DNA of 64,000 bases from Deltaproteobacteria bacterium (GTDB lineage Bacteria; Myxococcota_A; Polyangia; GCA-2747355; JADLHG01). Shown piece after piece: positions 42,112 through 49,711 of the stretch. Location of the stretch: positions 413,421 through 477,420 of the forward strand of contig JADLHG010000045.1 in the NCBI GenBank assembly GCA_020848905.1, written 5' to 3'. The position numbers and the translations under genes are program-made. How positions within the stretch are numbered: the stretch's first letter is position 1; each line of letters begins with the position of its first letter. The notes beneath the pieces were generated by a model. That model was not told the DNA's origin and searched no databases. It saw only the letters and a program-made list of their open reading frames with translations.

Positions 42112-42132
42112 GGCGCGGGACGAGGCGGGTGA
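42091..42132. repeat. 21-bp tandem duplication across the AAA+ stop codon
   Basis: The 21-base unit starting ggcgcgggacga is present twice head to tail (42091-42111, 42112-42132), with a degenerate third start. Each unit ends in TGA, so the stop codon of the AAA+ gene is duplicated. Confidence 0.88.
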
Positions 42133-42167
42133 GGCGTGGGACGGATCGGCTGCGTGGCGCGATCGAG

Positions 42168-42629
42168 CTACGGGCGGCTGGGGTGTTTCTGGCCTTTGCG
42201 GCGGGCGCGGCGTGCGGCCCGGCGCTTTCGGAACTCCACTACCTTGGCCACATAGGCGATGTACTCCGCGTTCTGCCAGTCTTCGTCGATCTGGACGACC
42301 TCGAGGGTGAAGCGGCCGGTGGGATCCAGGTAGCGGCGCGTGGCGCTGGTTTGGCTATAGCCGTCGTCCGCGTTGCACATGGAGAAGGAAACCAGCGGCC
42401 AGCCGAGAGCGGGATGGGGATCTTCGAAGGGCTGCTTGGGTTTTGGAAGGCGCGGGTGCTTCGTGAGGGTCACGCGCACACGCCACCGGTAGCCGCTGGG
42501 GCGGAAGACGAGCTCGTCGCCCTTGCGACGAGGAAGCGGGCCGCTGGACTCCTTCTGGTAGTGGACGCGAAGCTTGCGCCAGTAGCGCTGGACACCCGAT
42601 GGCGAGCGACTCGGCGCGTCTCTCGGCAA
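42168..42629 (-). CDS. Hypothetical basic protein, third gene of the unknown operon
   Basis: A 153-residue basic protein. The start is TTG at 42629, with a perfect AGGAGG five bases upstream, nine bases after the previous gene. It contains a beta-rich central part (VRVTLTKHPRLPKP; WPLVSFSMCNADDGYS; GRFTLEVVQIDEDW) and an Arg/Lys-rich C-terminal helix (EFRKRRAARRARRKGQK) that could bind nucleic acid. No family is recognised. It converges on the AAA+ gene. Confidence 0.65.
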   Translation of the reverse strand: MPRDAPSRSPSGVQRYWRKLRVHYQKESSGPLPRRKGDELVFRPSGYRWRVRVTLTKHPRLPKPKQPFEDPHPALGWPLVSFSMCNADDGYSQTSATRRYLDPTGRFTLEVVQIDEDWQNAEYIAYVAKVVEFRKRRAARRARRKGQKHPSRP

Positions 42630-42638
42630 CGGAGCCTC

Positions 42639-42863
42639 CTACCCGAGGGGACCTGGGAGGGGGAACCACAAGAGCTTACCCCGCGCCGGCGACGTGACAG
42701 CCTCGGACGCGTCCCGGTGACTCCATGTGTCGCGTTGTCGTCGCGTCCGCCGTTCCTGGAAGCGGGAGTAGGTGCCGAGCAGCGTGACCACCTCCTCGGC
42801 GGAGACTTCCGGCCGGCGAAGGGCGCGAACCACACTCGCGGGGACGAGAAAGGTGCGTTTCAT
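42639..42863 (-). CDS. Small hypothetical protein, second gene of the unknown operon
   Basis: A 74-residue protein (MKRTFLVPASVVRALRRPEVS onward) whose ATG overlaps the TGA of the 501-residue gene (ATGA), showing translational coupling. It has a helical N-terminal half and a basic, Ser/Arg-rich C-terminus. Candidate WYL site F lies just upstream inside the previous gene; its -10-like CATGCT ends six bases before this ATG. That would give a leaderless internal transcript. Confidence 0.6.
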   Translation of the reverse strand: MKRTFLVPASVVRALRRPEVSAEEVVTLLGTYSRFQERRTRRQRDTWSHRDASEAVTSPARGKLLWFPLPGPLG

Positions 42864-44365
42864 GCAACTAGCATGACCTGAGCGTGTGCAAGATGGTTGC
42901 ACTGCCTGTCCTTCCAGTGCGGCCAGAAGCAGTCCTTCACGTAGAGGTACGCCCGCTGCGTGGGAGGGAGCGAGCGCGGGCCGATGGCGAGCGCGGCCTC
43001 ATCGGGTACGAGGTCCACGACGGTATCGTCTGACCAGCCCGAGAGCGGGACGGGGCCGCGATCGTGTGGGGGTGGATGCACGAGGAGGCTTGCGAGCCGC
43101 ACGCGCCGCTCGCGGTACCACGAGACGTGGAGCCTACGGATGAACACCGACAGGCAGGCGTCATCGCCGCTACCCCTGAGCCTCCAGACCAGGTCCCCCG
43201 GGTCTCGGCAGAGCTCCCGGGCCCACGCGTCGGCGAGCTGACCGCGGCAGCGCTCCACGACCCGTGCGAGCTCGCGCGCCTGGCCCGGGCGGAGCGTGCC
43301 GCGATGCGGTCTAGGGCTCATCTCGAACAGGGGTTGGCCGCAATCCTCGAGCAGGACGACGATGTCGTCTTGATACTTGTGGATCGTCGAGCCGTGCCCC
43401 GCCAGGTGCAGCGCCGACTCGTGGCGCGAGAAGCCCCAGGTGTAGCCCGCGACGCGCGCGCCGCCGAAGAGCAGCGCTCCCTCTCGCCACGGAGCCTCCC
43501 GCGTGGGCCAGCCGCTGTCGTCGGCGGCAACCCGGACGGTCGGGCGCTCCTCCGGGGAAAGCCCGTACACCGTCGAGAGCAGGTGCCACACGAGCCAGGC
43601 GGCCGCGCGGCGCTCCTCGGGGGCTGCCGCGGGAAGCCCCGGATGGCAGGCCAGCCTCCCGTCCTTCGAGCTGCGAAAGCCGCAGCGCGCGAGCTCGCGG
43701 TAGGCCTCGACCCGCACGCCCCTCGCGCGGTCTCTCCACGCTGGACCGGTCGCATCGAGCAGCAGCGTTTCGCCGCGCGCCTCGATGCGTACGAACGGTC
43801 GCGCGCGGCCTCCCGGGCCGACGACGAGGGCCGCCGCTGGCGCTGTCCCGTCGACGAGGCGATCGATCGCGGCCAGCAGCTCGTCCCAGGTCACGTCCCA
43901 GTCCGGCCAGCCGTGCCCCGGAGGCTCGGCCCGGAGACGCCTGCGCGGAGGGCAAAGCAGTCCCGGATCTATCTCGCCCCAGGAGGTGTCCACGAGCCCC
44001 CGGGCCTTCGCACGCTCGAGCTCGCGTTGGAAGACGACGCGGACGTCGGAGCGGCCCCTGCAGTCCGAGGAGGAGAGGGCGCGCCGCAGCTCCTTCGCCA
44101 GCGTCGCCTCATGCACCAAGCGGCGCTTGGCCACGCTCCCCACGATCCAGCTCCCGATCCCCGCCAGCTCACCGGACGAGGGGTAGAAAGGAGGAGGCGC
44201 TGGACAGGGCACCGCCTCGGCGTACCCGGGGTCGAGCAGGGCCTGCCGCAGCCAGTGTCGCGTCTCCTGTCGCCAGGCTCGATGGGCGTTTCGCCGCTGT
44301 GCCCGGTGCCACAGGCAGGCGCCCCGCCGCGCGTCCGAGCGTCGCTTCAGCTTGTGGAGAGACAT
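42860..44365 (-). CDS. Hypothetical 501-residue protein, first gene of the unknown operon
   Basis: No family is recognised. The first 40 residues are very basic (KLKRRSDARRGACLWHRAQRR), then comes a helical region. The central part has mixed strands with VRIEARGETLLLDATGPAW and WHLLSTVYGLSPEERPTVRV. A histidine-rich motif (FSRHESALHLAGHGSTIHKYQDD) is the most enzyme-like feature, with four His and two Asp in a short span that could bind metal. The C-terminus contains RRLHVSWYRERRVRLASLLVHPPPH and KDCFWPHWKDRQCNHLAHAQ. There is no signal peptide. The gene heads a three-gene operon under candidate WYL site E. Confidence 0.7.
   Translation of the reverse strand: MSLHKLKRRSDARRGACLWHRAQRRNAHRAWRQETRHWLRQALLDPGYAEAVPCPAPPPFYPSSGELAGIGSWIVGSVAKRRLVHEATLAKELRRALSSSDCRGRSDVRVVFQRELERAKARGLVDTSWGEIDPGLLCPPRRRLRAEPPGHGWPDWDVTWDELLAAIDRLVDGTAPAAALVVGPGGRARPFVRIEARGETLLLDATGPAWRDRARGVRVEAYRELARCGFRSSKDGRLACHPGLPAAAPEERRAAAWLVWHLLSTVYGLSPEERPTVRVAADDSGWPTREAPWREGALLFGGARVAGYTWGFSRHESALHLAGHGSTIHKYQDDIVVLLEDCGQPLFEMSPRPHRGTLRPGQARELARVVERCRGQLADAWARELCRDPGDLVWRLRGSGDDACLSVFIRRLHVSWYRERRVRLASLLVHPPPHDRGPVPLSGWSDDTVVDLVPDEAALAIGPRSLPPTQRAYLYVKDCFWPHWKDRQCNHLAHAQVMLVA
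42870..42904 (-). promoter_or_regulatory. Candidate WYL-regulon site F (inside the 501-residue gene)
   Basis: On the minus strand: CAGTGCAA, five bases, TTGCAC, ten bases, then CATGCT (42875-42870). The two arms GTGCAA/TTGCAC are perfect inverted repeats. Because it lies in coding sequence, the match could be chance. Confidence 0.35.
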
Positions 44366-44410
44366 CGCTTCCCCGCCGTGCGACGACGAGCCGCGTCCCG
44401 TCGTCCTTTC

Positions 44411-44445
44411 AGGCTACGACCGGGGTGTGCATCCCCGCTGCACAC
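44411..44445 (-). promoter_or_regulatory. Candidate WYL-regulon site E (upstream of unknown operon)
   Basis: On the minus strand: GTGTGCAG (44445-44438), five bases, ATGCAC (44432-44427), ten bases, then TAGCCT (44416-44411), 45 bases before the ATG at 44365. The arms extend to a GTGTGCA/TGCACAC inverted repeat, the most symmetric copy. Confidence 0.6.
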
Positions 44446-44587
44446 GGGTGGGCAAGGCGCACCGTGACGTCGCGACGCAGGGCCGGCTCGGCCGCTCGAT
44501 CCACGATCGGAGGGGGCGTCCAGCGGAAGGGAGGTGTGCCGCCCGAGGCGCTCGTCCAGGCGCCCGCGGGATCGCTACTGCCGCTGC

Positions 44588-45559
44588 CTATTCGTTCAGC
44601 ACCTCGACCTTCGGCGGCTGCAACGAGAGGGGCTTGACGGTGATGATCCGCGTCTTCGTGAAGGGCTGGGCCTTCTCGCCGTAACCGTTCGTCCCGCGTT
44701 CGACGACCGTGAGGCGCTGGCCCAGCAGGCCCGCCGGCCCTAGCTGTTCCGTCGTGATGGTGTAGCTCGCGCGGCGGCCGGTGAACGCGACGGTCTGGCT
44801 CCCGGGACGCTCTTCCACCTTCAGGCCGGTTGCGCCGCCGAAGCTCTGCAGCGCACGCTCGACCACGGAGGAGAGCTTGACGAAGCGCCCGAGGTTCCAG
44901 CTCCCGAAGATCGCCTTTGCTCGCGGCGCGAGGAAGCGGTCCCGCCCCCCGGTGACCTCCCACGCGGAGACCCCTCCGAGCCGCGCCGACGCGCCGTGCA
45001 TGGACAGGTTGTGCGTGCGCGTCTTCGCATCGACATGCTCCGTTCCGAGCCACTCGAGCTGCGTGCCCTCGCGCCCGCCCGCGCGGTAGTAGCTGCGACC
45101 CGACCTCCCGTCGATGGCGAGGAGCGTCTGCCCGTCGGCGAAGGTGATCTTGTCCGCCTGCAGCACGGCCGGGAGCGGGCCGGCCTGGCCGGGCTTTCCC
45201 GCCGCGCGGCGATTGACGATCTGCACGTGCTCGACGGACGCGATGGGTCCTTGAAGGCGGAGCTCGCCGGCGACCATGGCCAGGTGCACCTGGTTCGCCG
45301 GCGGGCGCGCCTTCATCAGGTCGATGCCAGGCTGGCCGGGCCGCGTGCCGACGGCGACGAATCGCGAGCCGTCGAGGATTCGGCCCTTGCCGACCCCCGT
45401 GACGGAGGCCGCCCGGACGTCCTGCGGGGCACCCCCGCCACCGCGCCGCGCCATCGCCGGCGAGGCCCAGAGCAGCATCCCGAGGGGCACGAGCCAGACG
45501 CTCCGTCGTGCGATGGGCCTTCTGATGAGCCGATGACGTACGCGCGATGGGTGACGCAT
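44588..45559 (-). CDS. Secreted hypothetical protein
   Basis: A 323-residue exported protein. A long basic N-terminus precedes the hydrophobic segment SVWLVPLGMLLWASPAMA. The mature protein is beta-rich with repeated short strands (LRLQGPIASVEHVQIVN; DKITFADGQTLLAIDG; RTHNLSMHGASARLGGV), a pattern seen in OstA/LptA-like or other jelly-roll proteins, but no signature is decisive. The ATG at 45559 is chosen for the signal sequence over the open frame to 45649. The short gap upstream of the 501-residue gene separates it from the WYL region. Confidence 0.65.
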   Translation of the reverse strand: MRHPSRVRHRLIRRPIARRSVWLVPLGMLLWASPAMARRGGGGAPQDVRAASVTGVGKGRILDGSRFVAVGTRPGQPGIDLMKARPPANQVHLAMVAGELRLQGPIASVEHVQIVNRRAAGKPGQAGPLPAVLQADKITFADGQTLLAIDGRSGRSYYRAGGREGTQLEWLGTEHVDAKTRTHNLSMHGASARLGGVSAWEVTGGRDRFLAPRAKAIFGSWNLGRFVKLSSVVERALQSFGGATGLKVEERPGSQTVAFTGRRASYTITTEQLGPAGLLGQRLTVVERGTNGYGEKAQPFTKTRIITVKPLSLQPPKVEVLNE

Positions 45560-45939
45560 TGGACGAGGAAAAAGCACGCCGCATGCCAGCGCCTCGAGCG
45601 GACGAGACCTTGGGATTCCGGGCGGATGGGGGTCGTGCGGGCTCAGCACGGACTCCCCAGACCCGTGGAGTTCGAGGCCTGCCGGCCCCAGAGGGCCGCG
45701 GGCTCGAGGTACTGCGTGGCCGTTTGCGAGAGGCGGGAGGGCCGCGTCGCGGCGTTGGATGGTCTGGTCAGTGACCTGCGCGGCCGCTCTGGCCCGTCAC
45801 GCCTCACCGGGTCTGCAAGTCCGCAGGACCTTGGGCCCGTCATGCCCTCTGGCACCTGGTACGGAACTGGCACGTCGAGCGCGGTAGGGACGGGCGCGCA
45901 CAGGGCCTCGCAGGGCCTCGCACGGTGAGGAGCACGACG
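45560..45939. other. Intergenic stretch without a supported gene
   Basis: This is a 380-base gap between divergent genes. Open frames cross it in several directions, but none has a start with a ribosome-binding site and protein-like composition. It contains a 10-base tandem duplication, cagggcctcg twice, at 45901-45920. It probably holds the promoters of both flanking genes, but I could not pick a convincing -35/-10 pair. Confidence 0.5.
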
Positions 45940-46929
45940 ATGAGGATCCTTCTCGGGGCATTGAGCTTGATCGTGGCGCTGCCCGCGGTGGCGGCCCAGG
46001 GCGATGGCCCGTTGCGCGCGACCGCCCAGGACCGCGCCATCGTCGCCACGCTGGCGAAGCTCCGCCACGCAAATCCCCTGGTGCGACTGGCGCTGGACAA
46101 AGGGGCGGCCTTCACCCTCCTCTCGCGTCAGCGGCCCGCCGGAGACTTGGGGAGCTCCGGCCATGAGCTGCGGCTGACCAAGCACCAGGTTCTTCTCAGC
46201 CGCGACTTCGACAAGGACCCGCACGCGGTCCACTATGCCGCCCGGCGCTTCCTGCCTTGGGAGGCCGTGCCGGTCACAGCTTGGCTCGGCGGCGAGGTGC
46301 AGGAGCAGGAGCTGACGCGCGAGGCAACCCGGCAGGCGCTGGTCTTCCTCGGAGGTCGGCTGAATGCGGGAGAGTGGCTGCGGCTCGTGCCGAAGATCGA
46401 GAAGGAGCTGGCGAGCCTGCATGGCCTGCTGCCGCAGCGGAGCTACAAGGGGACGACCCCCCTCGCACAGCTAGCCTCGCACTTCCTCGGTGCTGACGGC
46501 TCCCTGAGCCGTCGGCTTGGCGGCCTGTCCTCCTCGGGCGGCGTGCGCGCTGCGCTCGGGGCCACGCATGACCTGCGCGTCCAACATCGCGCGTGGCGCG
46601 GGCGGACGATCGGCTCGAGCGACCCGCGAGAGCCTCTCAAGATCCTCGGCATCGGAGCGCTCCTGCTGGCTGTGGGCACGCTACCTGGACCGATGATGCT
46701 CGCGGAGTCTTTGGCGGAGGGACGCATCGGGGCCGCCCTGATCGCCGGGGTCTACACCGCGTTCGGCGGGCTCTTCGGGGGCGGCGCCGGGGTCTACGGG
46801 GCCAAGGAGGCGCTTCGGGGCTACCGGACGCACCGCGACCTCGCGGCCTTCGAGGTGCTGAAGGGGGCGCGCACCTCCGACACGGCCTTGCCGCCGGCCA
46901 TCGACGCGGTGGTCCAGGCGCTGCGGTAG
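45940..46929 (+). CDS. Exported hypothetical protein with C-terminal hydrophobic helices
   Basis: A 329-residue protein with a signal peptide (RILLGALSLIVALPAVAAQ), a helical N-terminal domain (ATLAKLRHANPLVRLALDKG) and a central region with LNAGEWLRLVPKIEKELASLHGLL. Two hydrophobic stretches lie near the C-terminus (ILGIGALLLAVGTLPGPMMLA; IGAALIAGVYTAFGGLFGGGAGV). GAGGAG sits before the ATG at 45940, so this start is preferred to a GTG at 45925. No family is recognised. Confidence 0.68.
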   Translation: MRILLGALSLIVALPAVAAQGDGPLRATAQDRAIVATLAKLRHANPLVRLALDKGAAFTLLSRQRPAGDLGSSGHELRLTKHQVLLSRDFDKDPHAVHYAARRFLPWEAVPVTAWLGGEVQEQELTREATRQALVFLGGRLNAGEWLRLVPKIEKELASLHGLLPQRSYKGTTPLAQLASHFLGADGSLSRRLGGLSSSGGVRAALGATHDLRVQHRAWRGRTIGSSDPREPLKILGIGALLLAVGTLPGPMMLAESLAEGRIGAALIAGVYTAFGGLFGGGAGVYGAKEALRGYRTHRDLAAFEVLKGARTSDTALPPAIDAVVQALR

Positions 46930-46968
46930 GCGCTTCGCCACTGGCTCCGGGCCGCGACCTCTAACTCC

Positions 46969-48729
46969 CTACGGCCCGCACTGGCTGGCGGCGCCGTTCG
47001 GCTTCAAGACCTGCTCGCAGACGGTGGACGTGACCGAGAAGCCGGCCTTGCCGAGGTGCGTCGCGAACTCCTGCCGGATCCGCTCCTCCATGGGCCAGGG
47101 CCAGAGCCGCTGGGCCGGAGTGCCGTTCGTCCCGTCCTGGTAGCGGCCGTTCACGTAGCGGTAGGAGAGCCGCGCCCGCGACGCGCTCGGGCTCGCCCCC
47201 GTGTGCACGTCCGTCGCCGAGGTCAGGCTGCCGAGCGGCGCGACGGGCGAGACGTCCTTTCCCTTCTCGCTCGCGAGGAGGTTGGGGGCGAGCCCGTTAT
47301 TGAGGAAGGTCCCACGGACCAGGGCGTTGTTCGCGCTGCCGGCGCCGAAGGGACCCGTTCCGATCCCGACCCCCGCGTTGCCCCAGGCGAAGAGATCCTG
47401 CAGAACCGTGTCCTTGACCAGCGATCCGCCGTGCGCGCCGATGCTGAAGCCCGCGCGCATCGACTGCCATTGATCCCACTTCGGGCAGGGAAGGCCGTTG
47501 TTGGGGCTCGGGCAGGGCCAGGACATGATGCTACCGTCCCAGTCGACGCCCACGCGTAGCGCGATATCGCCATAGAAGTGGTTGTCGTAGGTCTCGGTGG
47601 GGTTCGGGGAGAGCGAAAATCCCCACTTGGCCAGCCGGCCGAAGACGATGCAGTTCTCTACCACGCTATTGCGCCAACCATCGGGCAGGTCGGGCTGTTG
47701 CCAGTTGTAGACCTCTATGCCGTCTCCCCAGGGCCAGTGTGCGGCGCAGTCGTTCGAGCCGCACGCGCCGCCGCGCCAGTCGATCCAGGCCGCGAAGAGC
47801 CGACGGAAGACGACGTTCACATAGCTCGCGTAGGCCACGAACATCTTTCGGCCGCTTCCTGCCCCGACGCAGTCCTCGAGGAGCACGTTGGTCGGATTGC
47901 TCGTGGTGCAGAACATCGTCGGGTCCGGGCACTTCGTGGACTTCGCGTCGCAGCAGCCGGCATCCACGAGGAACACGTGGTCGTTCCGGTCGGTGAAGGC
48001 GTTGTAGCCCGAGCACCGGCGCAGGATCACGTTCCGACTTTTTATGGTGTAAACGTGCCCGAGGTCGTCCTGGTCCTTCGGGTTGCTCGCGTTCTTGGCC
48101 ACCAGACCCTCTATCACGTAATAGGAGCCCTTGAAGCCCTGCGTATAGCTGCCTAAAACGACCGTGGGGCGCTGACCTTGCCCATCGATAAGCGCCTTGC
48201 CGTCGTGCTCCGCGCGGATCGTGATGTAGAACTTGGTCCGTTCCGGGTGGTCGAGCGGATATTTGACGTAATCCTGTTGCGTGATAGCGGGGTTCGGCTG
48301 GCCGTCCCGCACGTTCGGTGCGAGCGTCTGCGTGTAGGTGCCGTCCATGAGCAGCAGCAGGTCCCCGGGGTTCAGGGCCTGCCACGCGCGGTTGAAGGTG
48401 GCGAAGGGCGCTGCCGCCGAGGTGCCGGAGTTCGTGTCCTTGCCGCTCGGGGAGACGTAATAGGTCTTTCCAACGACGGGGATCATTCCGCTGTCGCGTG
48501 GGAGGCCATCCTTCGGGCCCACCGGGAGGCCGTCCTTCGGGCCGCCCGGGGCGCCGTCCGTCGGGCCGCCCTGCGGACCATCCTTTGGACCGTCGGTGAG
48601 GATGCCGTCGGCCGCCGCGTCTCGGCGATTCGACACGAGCTGCCCTTCGGGGCAGCCCGCGAGCGAGCCCAGGACGAAAAGGCCCGCGAGCAGCCTCGTG
48701 CCCGTGCAATCCCTCGAAGCGTGGCTCAT
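46969..48729 (-). CDS. Lipoprotein with right-handed parallel beta-helix domain
   Basis: A 586-residue lipoprotein (LLAGLFVLGSLAGC lipobox). A low-complexity spacer with DGPKDGPQGG and GPKDGLP units runs to about residue 85. The domain starts TYYVSPSGKDTNSGTSAAAPFATFNRAWQAL, the classic opening of pectate-lyase-like or Right_handed_beta_helix proteins (DUF1565-like). Stacked turns follow, such as YVIEGLVAKNAS, VILRRCSGYNAF, VLLEDCVGAG and VVENCIVFG. CCDAKSTKCPDPTMFC adds a cysteine-rich loop. It probably binds or cleaves a polysaccharide at the cell surface. AAGGAG precedes the ATG. Confidence 0.85.
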   Translation of the reverse strand: MSHASRDCTGTRLLAGLFVLGSLAGCPEGQLVSNRRDAAADGILTDGPKDGPQGGPTDGAPGGPKDGLPVGPKDGLPRDSGMIPVVGKTYYVSPSGKDTNSGTSAAAPFATFNRAWQALNPGDLLLLMDGTYTQTLAPNVRDGQPNPAITQQDYVKYPLDHPERTKFYITIRAEHDGKALIDGQGQRPTVVLGSYTQGFKGSYYVIEGLVAKNASNPKDQDDLGHVYTIKSRNVILRRCSGYNAFTDRNDHVFLVDAGCCDAKSTKCPDPTMFCTTSNPTNVLLEDCVGAGSGRKMFVAYASYVNVVFRRLFAAWIDWRGGACGSNDCAAHWPWGDGIEVYNWQQPDLPDGWRNSVVENCIVFGRLAKWGFSLSPNPTETYDNHFYGDIALRVGVDWDGSIMSWPCPSPNNGLPCPKWDQWQSMRAGFSIGAHGGSLVKDTVLQDLFAWGNAGVGIGTGPFGAGSANNALVRGTFLNNGLAPNLLASEKGKDVSPVAPLGSLTSATDVHTGASPSASRARLSYRYVNGRYQDGTNGTPAQRLWPWPMEERIRQEFATHLGKAGFSVTSTVCEQVLKPNGAASQCGP

Positions 48730-48861
48730 CGTCGGCGCTCCTTGTCCTCGAGGCCCTGGGTCGTTCTTCGCGAGCGTCGTGATCCCTCTTCCAGAATACC
48801 ATCCTCACGCTCGCGCGCGCGCACGCCGGGAGGTGAGGCGAGGCAGGGCGGCCAGCGGGCC

Positions 48862-49665
48862 TCACCGGCCGCGGGGGATCCACTTGCAGGGCTCACCGGC
48901 CAGCGCCGCCACGACCCGGTCGCGGCAATGCGCGGCCGACCAAGCGGCCCATTGCTCGAGGGCCCGGCACTCGCTCGCCGGCCTCTTCGTCTCGTGGGCG
49001 CGATCCCAGATATCGAAGACCGTGCAGTGGTCGGCGCCCACCGCCTGGTGGAAGAAGTACGTCGGCTGGCGGAGGCGGGCCTCGAGCGGTCGATGGCCGA
49101 TCACGAACCACGTGCGCCGCGCGAACCCATCGTCCGTACAGCCGACGACGAAGAGCACTTCGGACGCGACGAGCTCGTCGAGCGGCGGGCGCTTCTGCTC
49201 CGAGGTGTAGCGGTAGAAGGCGCGCTCGGTCTCCGTCAGCACGCGCCCGAACGCGTACCGGCCCTCCTCGAGGGGCAGCCGAAAGAGGTCCCCCTCACGC
49301 AGCTTCGGGGGCGCCTTGCGGAGCTTCTTGGCGGCCTGGCTCGGCCCTTCGAGCTTCCGCGCGAGGTCGGCGAGGACGCGTGCGCGGCGCCGGTCCCCGT
49401 TCCATCTGGCGAGGTCCTCGCCGGACGCGATCACCCGAAGCGCTTCGTCCTTCACGACCTGCACCAGGCGTCCGTAGTCGTGCTGTACCGAGGCCAGGGC
49501 GAGCCAGAAGACGGGGCGCTCGTCCGCGTCGAGCTCGCCGTACTCCTCGATCACCCGGGCCGCCGCCTCCTGCGCCTCGTCTCCTTCGTACAGCCGATGG
49601 AGATAGGAGCGCGTCACCTCTTCGGCGAAGTCGTCTTCCAGGATCTTGGGACCCCAGCTACCCAT
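48862..49665 (-). CDS. DUF4259-like / Imm26-like protein
   Basis: A 267-residue cytosolic protein. The opening MGSWGPKILEDDFAEEVTRSYLHRL resembles DUF4259 proteins, which begin M-G-x-W-G. From about residue 120 the pattern LREGDLFRLPLEEGRYAFGRVL matches the start of immunity protein 26 domains, and a mixed alpha/beta region with FDIWDRAHETKRP follows. Imm26 proteins protect against polymorphic toxins. No toxin gene with a secretion domain is visible nearby, so it could be an orphan immunity gene. AAGGAG precedes the ATG. Confidence 0.72.
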   Translation of the reverse strand: MGSWGPKILEDDFAEEVTRSYLHRLYEGDEAQEAAARVIEEYGELDADERPVFWLALASVQHDYGRLVQVVKDEALRVIASGEDLARWNGDRRRARVLADLARKLEGPSQAAKKLRKAPPKLREGDLFRLPLEEGRYAFGRVLTETERAFYRYTSEQKRPPLDELVASEVLFVVGCTDDGFARRTWFVIGHRPLEARLRQPTYFFHQAVGADHCTVFDIWDRAHETKRPASECRALEQWAAWSAAHCRDRVVAALAGEPCKWIPRGR

Positions 49666-49711
49666 CTCGCGTCTCCTTTCGCCCGTCCGGGCAGTCGGCG
49701 GCCCTCCTCGG

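Noticed and set aside
45643..46422. Minus-strand open frame covering the 45.6-46.4 kb gap
   Set aside because: No ribosome-binding site or domain. It overlaps the exported gene antisense for most of its length.
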